Positions 8,661 to 15,968 of a DNA stretch of 42,899 bases are shown in pieces. Every line of letters starts with the position of its first letter. Within the stretch, counting starts at the first letter, position 1. The stretch is from Gordoniibacillus chartarius (lineage in GTDB: Bacteria; Bacillota; Bacilli; Paenibacillales; NBRC-103111): assembly GCF_042432825.1 (NCBI RefSeq), contig NZ_JBHLWN010000085.1, positions 1 to 42,899 of the forward strand, written 5' to 3'. A program made the translations under genes and the position numbers. The notes under the pieces are model-generated. The model did not search any database, was not told the origin of the DNA, and saw only the letters and a program-made list of their open reading frames with translations.

Positions 8661-10232
8661 ATGCGCGTTAGAGAAGAGACCGTACCGTACCGCCCGTGGA
8701 AAACGTTACTCGGCTTCGCCGGTACTGTCGCCATGCTCAACGCCGTTGTTGCCGTTCTCGCCTTCGTTAAAGATCTGTTGACGGCCATGAAGCTCGGCAC
8801 GTCGCAGCTGGCGGATGCGTTCTCCATGGCGTATTTTATTCCGGATACGGTCGGCTGCAATCTTATTGCGGCTTCGATCGGAATCGCCTGTGTGCCCGTA
8901 TTTTCCCGACTATTGGCTCAGGGCGAATATGGACGGCTGCGGCAAGCAGTAAGGTGGGCGGTTATTGCCGCCGGGGGGAGTGCGGCGCTCATAGCCGTCT
9001 TGCTCTTTGCCGCAGCGCCTGCAGCTATGCAGGGCTGGACCGGCAGCGGTACGACGGACGGTGTCCGGATGCTGCGAGTCATGCTGCCGATCATTCCTGC
9101 GGCTCCACTTATGTATATCGGGTTTGCGTTGCTCCAGGCTGCGCAGCAGTTTCGCTGGCCGGCCGGGTCCTGGATCGTTCTGCATGCAGGGGTGACGCTG
9201 GCGGCGGCCGCCGGCTTGACATGGAGCTTGCCGACGGATATGACGGCGGTTGCTATGGCTGCTGCGGCTTCCGCCGGTGTCGTAACGATGACGATTTGGA
9301 CCTGGGTGCGCGTCAAGAGCTTGATGAGCCAATATCCGCACGAAGCTCGCCCGAGCCGGCCGGAGCGCAGCGACAGGAAGGAAATCGGAGCGGCCTTTGT
9401 GACGTATTTGCTCATATCGCTCGGAACGCACGGTGTTTACGTTGTAGAGAGAATGCTGGCATTACAAGGCGATACAGGCACGGTAACCGGGCTTAATTAC
9501 GCCTTCCGCTTGTCTCAGCTGCCGATCTCGGTGTTCGTTCTGGCCCTTTCCAGCGTCATGCTCCCGGGTATGTCGCAGGATATGGCGCTGGGCAGGATGG
9601 CGGCTTTGCAGCAGTCGGTGGGACGGGCCCTAACGATGATGCTGGTCATCGCCTTTCCAACGACCATTTTGCTGTTTATGCTTCGTCAGCCGATCGTTGC
9701 CCTGCTGTTTGAACGAGGGGCGTTTGGCCGTGATTCCGTTCTGATTACTGCCGAAATGCTGGGCGGGTATTCGCTGACGATAACCGGACTCGCGGTAGCT
9801 GCGATCGCTGTCCGATATTTTCTTGCCTCACACAAGGTGTTCATTCCGCTCATCGTTTCGCTGCTCGCCGCTGTGCTGCAGATTGGCGCCGATGTTTATC
9901 TTACGGCGAGGGTTGGACCCGTCGGGATTGCATACGGGGCGGCTGCCGGAGCTGTGGCGAGCGGCATCGCGCTCACCTGGCTGTTATTCAAAGATTTGCG
10001 GCTTGCGGTCAAGCTCTTCATGCAGCCGGTGCTGCGCATCGTGCTGGCCAACGTTCCGGTGCTTCTGATCGGGGTTATCGGTTACCGGTATTGGCTTACA
10101 GGAATAGGGCTGGAAGCTATGAGCGGCCGATTGATGCTTGTCGCAGCAACGCTTGCGGCAGCGGCGGCAGCTTACGGAATCAGCTTGTGGAAGTTAAACC
10201 TGTTAAACCTGTGGAATAAGGAGGGGGTGTAA
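8661..10232 (+). CDS. MurJ/MviN-like lipid-linked oligosaccharide flippase
   Basis: This 523-residue MOP-superfamily membrane protein has about fourteen helices. Helix 1-2 resembles MurJ (FVKDLLTAMKLGTSQLADAF, followed by YFIPD), and the middle has FRLSQLPISVFVLALSSVMLPGM and FERGAFG, both typical of MurJ. MurJ flips lipid II. A paralogue inside an exopolysaccharide operon more probably moves a different undecaprenyl-linked glycan. ATG at 8661 is chosen because GGAGGA lies seven bases before it; the frame is open back to TTG 8631, which would overlap the previous gene. It is the second MOP-type transporter of the operon, besides the PelG-like protein. Confidence 0.85.
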   Translation: MRVREETVPYRPWKTLLGFAGTVAMLNAVVAVLAFVKDLLTAMKLGTSQLADAFSMAYFIPDTVGCNLIAASIGIACVPVFSRLLAQGEYGRLRQAVRWAVIAAGGSAALIAVLLFAAAPAAMQGWTGSGTTDGVRMLRVMLPIIPAAPLMYIGFALLQAAQQFRWPAGSWIVLHAGVTLAAAAGLTWSLPTDMTAVAMAAAASAGVVTMTIWTWVRVKSLMSQYPHEARPSRPERSDRKEIGAAFVTYLLISLGTHGVYVVERMLALQGDTGTVTGLNYAFRLSQLPISVFVLALSSVMLPGMSQDMALGRMAALQQSVGRALTMMLVIAFPTTILLFMLRQPIVALLFERGAFGRDSVLITAEMLGGYSLTITGLAVAAIAVRYFLASHKVFIPLIVSLLAAVLQIGADVYLTARVGPVGIAYGAAAGAVASGIALTWLLFKDLRLAVKLFMQPVLRIVLANVPVLLIGVIGYRYWLTGIGLEAMSGRLMLVAATLAAAAAAYGISLWKLNLLNLWNKEGV

Positions 10233-12098
10233 ATGATGCAAAGCTTGCAAGCTGTGTGGATATGGATGGAGCCGTGGTATTCGTATGCGGCTTTCGGCTT
10301 GGCCGTGCTCATGCTGCTGATGCTGGCCGTTGTAGGTCTGATGGCAAGACGGTTGAAGGCGCTTCGGCGCAGGGAGCATTTGACCAGCGAGCTGCTGATG
10401 CGATTCCAGCCCTCGCTTGGGGTGGAGAAAAACTTCAACGCATTGCTTGAACTGGTCGGTACGGTGATCGATGCTCCGGTGTATGCTTTCTACGTAGTCA
10501 AGGACAAGCAATATTTGCTTAAAGCGGTGAGGCACAGCGAAACGGATTTCGGCAAAGTCAGACCGTCGTATAGCGGACTAGCCGCATATAAGAAAGAGAA
10601 TTATATGCCGCCGATTTCCCTGCAGCCTGCGTCGATTCCAAGCAAGCTGGAGATTGTGAAGGAAGGCGAGGTTCCTCTCCTGACGCTGCCGCTCGGCGGC
10701 CGTGGGGCCGTCCGGATCGGCCCCGTCCGCAAAGTGGATAAGAGCACGGCGGCTGCATTGGAATCGATCGGCGAGACCATGCAGGCGATGGTGCCGGAAA
10801 TTGTACTGGCGGAAACGATGCGCGCTCAGATCGATGTCGTGCTGGCATCCGGCAAAGCGCTGCAAAATATTAGCGACGCCGCCGTTGATCCGGTCTCGAC
10901 GCTGCGGCTGATGATCGGAGCTTGCTCCCGTGCCGCAGGTGCGGATGGCGGCATTTTCTTCGAGCGGGTCCCGGGCCGTGCAGAGTATCGTATCATTGCC
11001 GCAAGCGGAGCGGATCCGGTTATCGTTCAAGAGCTGCAGAACGATCAGGTGACGATGGAGGAGCTTAGCGAGCAAGGAAGCAAGCATGGATATAAGCTCA
11101 TTCAGCAAAGCGATGCGGACTATTATCAGCTCCCCCCTTATGTAGCTGCGCAGGCTTCGGCAGCCGTATGTGCGGTGTCTGTGGGAGGCGCGGGCACGCT
11201 TGTTCTCCTGTTCAGCCGTATCGCCCAGACGGCGGATATCGGGCTAAACCAGCTGACGCGGGTTGCGCAGGAGCTAAGCGAAATTATTGCCGCTCAATCG
11301 CCGCTGCAGCATTTGTCCAAGGTTTATGTGAATATTCTCAAGCAGCTGGCACGAATGATGGACAATCTGAATCCTTACACGGTCGGTTACTCCGAGCAGA
11401 TGAGCCGCTACAGCATCGTCATCGCCAAGCAGCTGAAGCTGCCTGAGGACGAAATCCGCGATATCGCGCTGGCTGCGTATTTGAGCAATATCGGCGTTCT
11501 AGGCTTGTCTAGCGAGCTGTATCAGAAGGAAGGAAAGTATACCGAATCGGAATACGAAATGATGAAGCTGCACTCCGAGGTCGGCGCTTCCATCGTTAGC
11601 GTTACAACCGGCAATAAGCGGGTCGCCTCTTATATTATGCACCATCACGAGCGTATCGACGGAGGAGGCTATCCGACGGGGCTGCGCGGCAACGATATTC
11701 CGATGGGGGCTAAAATCATCGCCGTCGTGCAAACGTTCCTGGCCAAAATTAACGGACGCAGAGGCAGAGATCCGCTGCCGTTCGATCAAGCGCTGCAGAT
11801 GCTGCAGTCGGCAGCCGGTTCTCAGCTGGATCCGACCGTCGTAGCGGCGCTTGTCGGGTGGTTTCAATCGAAGCGGTCCGACCCTCGAGTGGCTAAAGGG
11901 GCCCTTGGCAGCTGCTGGGATATGTGCTGCACGCCATCAAGTATATGCGAACATTGTCCGGTGTATAGGAGCAAGAGCCAGGACAAGATGTGCTGGGAGC
12001 ATGAAACGAATCTGTGCAATCAGCACGGCAAATCATGCGAGACGTGCTTCGTAAGGACGGAGTATATGACTCGAAAAGAGACGAAGAAAATCGGATGA
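10233..12098 (+). CDS. Membrane GAF/GAF/degenerate HD-GYP protein with Cys-rich tail
   Basis: This 621-residue protein has one N-terminal transmembrane helix (about 17-38), two GAF-like regions (about 60-190 and 200-350), an HD-GYP domain (about 365-545) and a tail with nine cysteines (C561-C605). HD-GYP enzymes hydrolyse cyclic di-GMP at a metal centre. Here the HD dyad position reads LSNIG (S418, N419) instead of LHDIG, and GHS reads GYS at 385-387, so phosphodiesterase activity is probably lost. HHERIDGGGYP (471-481) is kept, so nucleotide binding may remain. The tail (CPVY, CW, CETC) resembles redox or metal-binding Cys clusters of sensor proteins. By position it may take the place of PelD, the cyclic di-GMP receptor of Pel systems. 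ATG follows the previous stop directly, behind GGAGGGGG. Confidence 0.88.
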   Translation: MMQSLQAVWIWMEPWYSYAAFGLAVLMLLMLAVVGLMARRLKALRRREHLTSELLMRFQPSLGVEKNFNALLELVGTVIDAPVYAFYVVKDKQYLLKAVRHSETDFGKVRPSYSGLAAYKKENYMPPISLQPASIPSKLEIVKEGEVPLLTLPLGGRGAVRIGPVRKVDKSTAAALESIGETMQAMVPEIVLAETMRAQIDVVLASGKALQNISDAAVDPVSTLRLMIGACSRAAGADGGIFFERVPGRAEYRIIAASGADPVIVQELQNDQVTMEELSEQGSKHGYKLIQQSDADYYQLPPYVAAQASAAVCAVSVGGAGTLVLLFSRIAQTADIGLNQLTRVAQELSEIIAAQSPLQHLSKVYVNILKQLARMMDNLNPYTVGYSEQMSRYSIVIAKQLKLPEDEIRDIALAAYLSNIGVLGLSSELYQKEGKYTESEYEMMKLHSEVGASIVSVTTGNKRVASYIMHHHERIDGGGYPTGLRGNDIPMGAKIIAVVQTFLAKINGRRGRDPLPFDQALQMLQSAAGSQLDPTVVAALVGWFQSKRSDPRVAKGALGSCWDMCCTPSSICEHCPVYRSKSQDKMCWEHETNLCNQHGKSCETCFVRTEYMTRKETKKIG

Positions 12099-12892
12099 AC
12101 GGCAGAGCGAGGATGAAGGAGGCTTCGACCTTTGCGCTGTATTACGGCGTCGGACGTGTTGAAGAGCTAAGCCGGTTCGATCTGGCGATCGTAGAGCCTG
12201 CAGGACAATCGGAGAACGAAATTCGGGAGCTCAAGAGAAGCGGCACCTTGCCGGCGGCATATGTAAGCGTCATGGAGATAGCGGACTATGATCCGATGTT
12301 TCGCTTGTTGAATGACGAAGACTTTCTAAGCGACAGTGGCGGGCAGCGGGTATGTAATGAACAATTCGGAACGTACATGCTCGATTTAACTTCTCCGCGC
12401 TGGCAAGGCCTTTTGTTTCATAGAATCGGGTCGCTGCTGGTGAAGTCGGGCTACGAAGGCATTTTTCTGGACACGATCGGGAATGTGGAGCTTCACCGGC
12501 TGCCGGCGGAACGGCAGCTGGAGCAGCTTCATGCTGCGGCACATATGGTGCGTCAGCTGAGGGAGCGCTTCCCGGAAGCGGTGCTTATTCAGAACAACGG
12601 GCTGCATCAGCTGGGCGAAATGACCTGCCGCTGGCTGGATGGGATCTGCTGGGAAAATCCGAACTTCGTCGCCGCGGACAGTATGGAGTGGAGCATGGAC
12701 ACCTTAGAACGGCTTACTGCGTTTGCTGAGGGCAGCGGTGTTCGAGTGCTGTTGTTGATTGAGCTGTATGGCAATGAGGATTCCGTGCGCAATGAAACGA
12801 CCGTAAGGAAAGCGGCGGAGAGCCGGAACTTTATGGTGTATGGGGCGCCGCCGCAATATGTATCGGATGTTTATGGTCTGGATAAAGGATAA
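12095..12892 (+). CDS. GH114-like (polygalactosaminidase-type) protein without signal peptide
   Basis: The 265-residue protein fits a TIM-barrel of the GH114/TM1410 type: FDLAIVEP near the start, AYVSVMEI, YMLDLTSPRW, GIFLDTIGN, LIQNNG and ICWENPNF. Members hydrolyse alpha-1,4-linked galactosamine polymers, and the PelA hydrolase domain belongs to this group. The acidic residues in FLDT and CWEN could be catalytic. Related enzymes act outside the membrane, but here no signal peptide precedes the barrel from either ATG 12095 or 12113. Thus it may be cytoplasmic or non-hydrolytic. ATG overlaps the preceding TGA (ATGA), showing translational coupling. It is the last gene of the operon. Confidence 0.8.
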   Translation: MNGRARMKEASTFALYYGVGRVEELSRFDLAIVEPAGQSENEIRELKRSGTLPAAYVSVMEIADYDPMFRLLNDEDFLSDSGGQRVCNEQFGTYMLDLTSPRWQGLLFHRIGSLLVKSGYEGIFLDTIGNVELHRLPAERQLEQLHAAAHMVRQLRERFPEAVLIQNNGLHQLGEMTCRWLDGICWENPNFVAADSMEWSMDTLERLTAFAEGSGVRVLLLIELYGNEDSVRNETTVRKAAESRNFMVYGAPPQYVSDVYGLDKG

Positions 12893-12943
12893 ATTAATAA
12901 TTATTAACTCTGCGATTTTTCGATACCAAGTACGACCTGTCAT

Positions 12944-12952
12944 GGTATAATA
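12944..12952 (+). promoter_or_regulatory. Extended -10 promoter for the exosortase operon
   Basis: TGGTATAAT is a consensus extended -10 box; no good -35 is seen, as is common for extended -10 promoters. Transcription would start near 12959, leaving a leader of about 160 bases before the substrate gene. Confidence 0.6.
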
Positions 12953-13025
12953 GTCCTATACATATGTCGAGAGAAGATGTTGATGTAGGTGATGCCTGGC
13001 ATGATTCCATATTGATGACAGCTTG

Positions 13026-13112
13026 TTGATTCCTGGTATCATTTCTTTCATTTTTGCGGCAGTTGGCTTGGCAGTCGGTTTGATAATTCAAAAAATATAT
13101 CGCATAGGGTGA
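13026..13112 (+). CDS. Possible small transmembrane leader peptide
   Basis: A short frame ending TGA at 13110-13112 reads IPGIISFIFAAVGLAVGL then IIQKIYRIG: a clean membrane helix with a basic C-terminus, 28 residues if begun at TTG 13026. The stop codon overlaps the ribosome-binding site of the next gene, as expected of coupled leader genes. No good ribosome-binding site precedes the TTG. An ATG with a better site (TAGGTGATG) at 13001 is in another frame and stops after four codons, so the frame could also be a relic or sequence error. Confidence 0.35.
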   Translation: MIPGIISFIFAAVGLAVGLIIQKIYRIG

Positions 13113-13117
13113 ATATT

Positions 13118-13711
13118 ATGAAAAAGAAACGTTCGTTATTTTCCTTACTCATGGTAGCGGCTTTGTTCGCAGCTACGGCTTCGAACGCATATGCGGCAAA
13201 CGACAATTCCGGCAAGAGCGAAGACACTGCGGCCGTAAGCAGCAGCGCTGAGAGTACCGATTCTGCAGCTGTCAGCAGCAGCCAGAGCGCCGATACGGAG
13301 GCCGTCAGCAGCTTCGTTCAAAGCGCTGATAGCGCAGCTGTCAGCAGCCAGAATCATAACGGCAACAGCAGCGGCAAGAACGACGGCGGCGGGGCTGTCA
13401 ATCAGGGCGGAAACACCAACAACGGCGGCTGTAACAATGACGGCAGCTATAACAACGGCGGCGGAAACAACAGCTGCGGCGGTTCTTCCGGCGACAGTTC
13501 CGACAAAACGACGGGCAACGGAAACGGTAATGGTAATGGCAACAGCAATGGAAACGGTAATGGTAATGGCAACGGCAATGGCAACGCTGGAAATAACACC
13601 GGCGGCTATCAAGACGGGGGCAACATTCCTGAAGTGCCTTACACCGCAATTCTGCCTCTAGGATTGGCAGGCCTCCTGTACTTCATGTATAGAAGAAAGG
13701 CTCAAGCCTAA
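13118..13711 (+). CDS. Secreted Gly/Asn/Ser-rich protein with PEP-CTERM-like sorting tail
   Basis: This 197-residue protein has a classic signal peptide (KKKR, hydrophobic core, cleavage after AYA at residue 26). Ser/Ala repeats follow (SADSAAVSS variants, about 34-85), then a Gly/Asn-rich stretch with two cysteines. The end reads PEVPYTAILPLGLAG, a hydrophobic helix, then YRRK and stop. That tripartite tail matches exosortase sorting signals: a short Pro/Glu motif, a helix and an Arg cluster. The exosortase gene begins four bases downstream, so this is its likely substrate. ATG 13118 follows TAGGGTGA by five bases; a GTG at 13109 lies inside that site. The mature chain is probably flexible, perhaps glycosylated or matrix-associated. 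Confidence 0.85.
   Translation: MKKKRSLFSLLMVAALFAATASNAYAANDNSGKSEDTAAVSSSAESTDSAAVSSSQSADTEAVSSFVQSADSAAVSSQNHNGNSSGKNDGGGAVNQGGNTNNGGCNNDGSYNNGGGNNSCGGSSGDSSDKTTGNGNGNGNGNSNGNGNGNGNGNGNAGNNTGGYQDGGNIPEVPYTAILPLGLAGLLYFMYRRKAQA
13520..13573 (+). repeat. Direct repeat coding Gly-Asn tract
   Basis: The 24 bases at 13520-13543 recur exactly at 13550-13573, an offset of 30 bases, within a longer GGNAAY-type tract (about 13514-13590). It encodes alternating Gly-Asn and could expand or contract by slippage. Confidence 0.8.
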
Positions 13712-13714
13712 GGA

Positions 13715-14686
13715 ATGGCGAAGCGGCTGTCCTTAGCATCGGGCTCCTCTACAACACGCTGGGTTTGGCAGTGGATCCTATGCAGCACGATACCGTTCAT
13801 TCCTTACTTGCTGCCGCTGCTGCAGAATACGCTGGGAGACACGCCGCTTGCTTATTTGACCTGGATTCCCGTCATGGCCTTCTTCTGGGCAGGATGGAAT
13901 ATGCTGCGCATTCCGATTGTCCAGAGGGGAGAGCCGGTAGACGGCTGGATCGGGTTGGCCCTTCTCGCCGCAACGGGTGTCATTATAGTCACCTTCTCTA
14001 ACCGGGATTTGGCGCTCTTCCTTTGGCCGGTATGGTCGGCGTTCATGGCATTGGCCATGTTTGGAAGAAGCGCGGTGCCATTGGTACGGATGCCGATGAT
14101 CTACTTGCTGCTCGTATGCCCGCCGATTTATTTGAAGATCGTGGAGACGGTCAGTCCTCCTCTTGAACGGTTCACAATGGGCGTGCTGGAGGCTTATCGG
14201 CATTCGGTCGACTGGCTGCAGCTCGGGGTTACGGCAGACAACGGAATCGGTGTCCGGCATGGCGCTGGCTGGGTGCTTGTCCGGATGACGACGGCCTGCA
14301 GCGGGGCCGACAGCATTTTGGCGATTATCATATTGCTGCCGGTGATGCTGGTCGTGTTCCAATCGAGTCTGACCCGCAAAGCGGTTATCGTTGTGGCTGG
14401 AAGTGTGCTTGCGGTACTTGCGAACACGGCGCGGATCGTCGTCATTCTTACAGCGCTCCATTATTTCGGCATTCCGTTCGCGATGCATGTTCTTCACCCG
14501 ATACTCGGTGCAGTGCTGTTCTTCACCACGATCGCCTTGCTGCTCTTCTATAGCTCACGGAGGTTTATGATCAATCGGCCGTCCGCGAACATTGCTTTGC
14601 AAGGTCCGGCAGGATGGAAATGGCTGGTGACCGTTGCCGCCGCCGCAGCATTCGGTGTGATGAACGCGATGATATTCCTTCGGTAA
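13715..14686 (+). CDS. Exosortase/archaeosortase-family transpeptidase
   Basis: This 323-residue membrane protein has about eight helices. It has the three exosortase signatures in order: TTACSGADS with catalytic C195, LANTARIV with R240, and HVLHPILGAVLFF with H258 and H261. These Cys, Arg and His residues cleave a C-terminal sorting tail on the outer face of the membrane and probably attach the protein to another molecule. Exosortases are typical of Gram-negative exopolysaccharide producers, with few Gram-positive families described. The gene starts four bases after the likely substrate gene and shortly before a GT2 gene, a normal exosortase context. I cannot place it in a named subfamily. 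Confidence 0.88.
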   Translation: MAKRLSLASGSSTTRWVWQWILCSTIPFIPYLLPLLQNTLGDTPLAYLTWIPVMAFFWAGWNMLRIPIVQRGEPVDGWIGLALLAATGVIIVTFSNRDLALFLWPVWSAFMALAMFGRSAVPLVRMPMIYLLLVCPPIYLKIVETVSPPLERFTMGVLEAYRHSVDWLQLGVTADNGIGVRHGAGWVLVRMTTACSGADSILAIIILLPVMLVVFQSSLTRKAVIVVAGSVLAVLANTARIVVILTALHYFGIPFAMHVLHPILGAVLFFTTIALLLFYSSRRFMINRPSANIALQGPAGWKWLVTVAAAAAFGVMNAMIFLR

Positions 14687-14782
14687 CATTGCCCTACGGG
14701 TAACGAACCGGAGGTTTTTTTAACTAAAGAACGGCGAAAGCCGGTTAATGACACCATCAGACTAGGCAAAGAGGCGGGGAAA
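14687..14782 (+). promoter_or_regulatory. Structured spacer between exosortase and GT2 genes
   Basis: The spacer holds a seven-T run after CCGGAGG (14713-14721), a CGGC-GAAA-GCCG hairpin with a GNRA loop (14732-14743), and AACCGG/CCGGTT arms at 14706 and 14741 that could pair around the T run. This could be an attenuator or structured leader. It fits no riboswitch I can name. Confidence 0.3.
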
Positions 14783-15487
14783 ATGAAGATTTTAGTCATC
14801 ATACCGGCGTTCAACGAGGAACAAAATTTGCCGGGTCTGTTCCATAAGCTGCAGCGGATTCAAGAGCTTCTGCAGTTCGATATCGTAGTCGTGAACGACA
14901 AGTCGAGTGACGGCACCTCCGCCGTCAGCCGCCGGTTTCAGGGGATTACGATCGATCTGCCTGTCAATTTGGGCATTGGGGGAGCCGTTCAAACCGGATA
15001 CAAGTATGCGGCTGCCAACGGATACGATATTGCCATTCAAGTCGACGGGGATGGGCAGCACAATCCCGAATATATCGTTCGCATGGTCGAAATGATCCGG
15101 AGCGGGCAGGCGGATATGGTCATAGGCTCAAGGTTTCTGGAAGGACAAGGCTTTCAGTCGACATTTCTGCGCCGGATCGGCATCAAATATTTTAGCGCTG
15201 TCATTCGGCTGATGACACGGATGACCGTGACGGATCCTACGTCGGGTTTCAGAGCGTGCAGCAAAGAAATTATTCAGCTGTTCGCCATGCGATATCCGCA
15301 AGATTACCCGGAGCCGGAATCGCTCATCCTAATGAAACGCTTCAGCTACAAAGTGAAGGAAATTCCAGTGCTCATGAACGAGCGCCGGAACGGAACGTCT
15401 TCCATAAATTTATGGAAATCCGTATATTATATGGTAAAAGTGACTGCGGCGATTATGATTGACTCATTGCGCAAGCAAGCTATCTAA
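14783..15487 (+). CDS. GT2 glycosyltransferase, dolichyl-phosphate-mannose-synthase-like
   Basis: This 234-residue soluble GT-A enzyme has IIPAFNEEQN at the start, VVNDKSSDGT for nucleotide binding and VDGDGQHNPEY containing the metal-binding acidic motif. Relatives move a hexose from a nucleotide sugar to polyprenyl phosphate at the inner face of the membrane. Length matches the DPM1-type catalytic domain without membrane helices; the following DUF2304 protein may supply membrane contact. GAGGCGGGG precedes the ATG. The lipid-linked sugar could feed the GT-C-like protein of the upstream operon or glycosylate the sorted protein, which is inference. Confidence 0.9.
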   Translation: MKILVIIPAFNEEQNLPGLFHKLQRIQELLQFDIVVVNDKSSDGTSAVSRRFQGITIDLPVNLGIGGAVQTGYKYAAANGYDIAIQVDGDGQHNPEYIVRMVEMIRSGQADMVIGSRFLEGQGFQSTFLRRIGIKYFSAVIRLMTRMTVTDPTSGFRACSKEIIQLFAMRYPQDYPEPESLILMKRFSYKVKEIPVLMNERRNGTSSINLWKSVYYMVKVTAAIMIDSLRKQAI

Positions 15488-15505
15488 TAAGCAGGTGAAC
15501 GACTG

Positions 15506-15874
15506 GTGGTCCCGTTAAAATTGCAAATGATTCTGATTGCCCTGACAGCAATCAGTTTTCTTTATATTCTCAACATGATCAAGAAGTACAAGCTGGAGCT
15601 CAAGTACACGCTGCTTTGGATTGCGATTATCGTCGTATTGTTTTTCTTATCGCTGTTTCCGAATTTGTTAAAGGTGCTTTCCGGCATCGTCGGCATTGAG
15701 GTGCCGAGCAACACGTTATTCCTGTTCGGCATTATTTCGGTATACCTGATTACTTTTACGTGTACGGTATCGTTATCCCGATTCTCGAACCGGGTTCGGG
15801 AGCTCACCCAAGAGCTGGCGCTGCTGAAAGATAAAGTCGAGCGGCTGGAGAAAAAAGATTGCGAAACTAAATAG
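15506..15874 (+). CDS. DUF2304 family membrane protein
   Basis: This 122-residue protein has three predicted helices (about 5-22, 34-52 and 68-90) and ends in a cytoplasmic coiled coil (RVRELTQELALLKDKVERLE). Size, layout and the KYKLELKYTLLW segment after helix 1 match DUF2304 proteins, which often neighbour polyprenyl-phosphate glycosyltransferases. GTG at 15506 follows AGGTGA by seven bases, 18 bases after the GT2 stop. It probably works with the GT2 at the membrane; the family has no defined biochemical function that I know of. Confidence 0.8.
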   Translation: MVPLKLQMILIALTAISFLYILNMIKKYKLELKYTLLWIAIIVVLFFLSLFPNLLKVLSGIVGIEVPSNTLFLFGIISVYLITFTCTVSLSRFSNRVRELTQELALLKDKVERLEKKDCETK

Positions 15875-15904
15875 CCCTTTAGAACTACTAAAACTTTCTT
15901 AACA

Positions 15905-15954
15905 ATTCGTCGTTATAATGAATTTACAACATATTACGACATTAAACGACGAAT
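15905..15954 (+). promoter_or_regulatory. Promoter flanked by a perfect 10-bp inverted repeat
   Basis: ATTCGTCGTT (15905-15914) and AACGACGAAT (15945-15954) are perfect inverted copies 30 bases apart. A consensus TATAAT at 15914-15919 overlaps the left arm, and the right arm lies just before the ribosome-binding site. A third TACGAC box lies between them. The left arm would not be transcribed, so this is more likely a DNA operator than an RNA hairpin. Confidence 0.6.
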
Positions 15955-15968
15955 GGGGTTGAGTTTTT

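Noticed and set aside
13109..13117. GTG start for the exosortase substrate
   Set aside because: The GTG is part of the TAGGGTGA ribosome-binding site that serves ATG 13118.
14687..14782. Cyclic di-GMP riboswitch
   Set aside because: A GNRA hairpin is present, but the conserved GGCAAACC and ACGCAAAGCC segments are not found in the required order.
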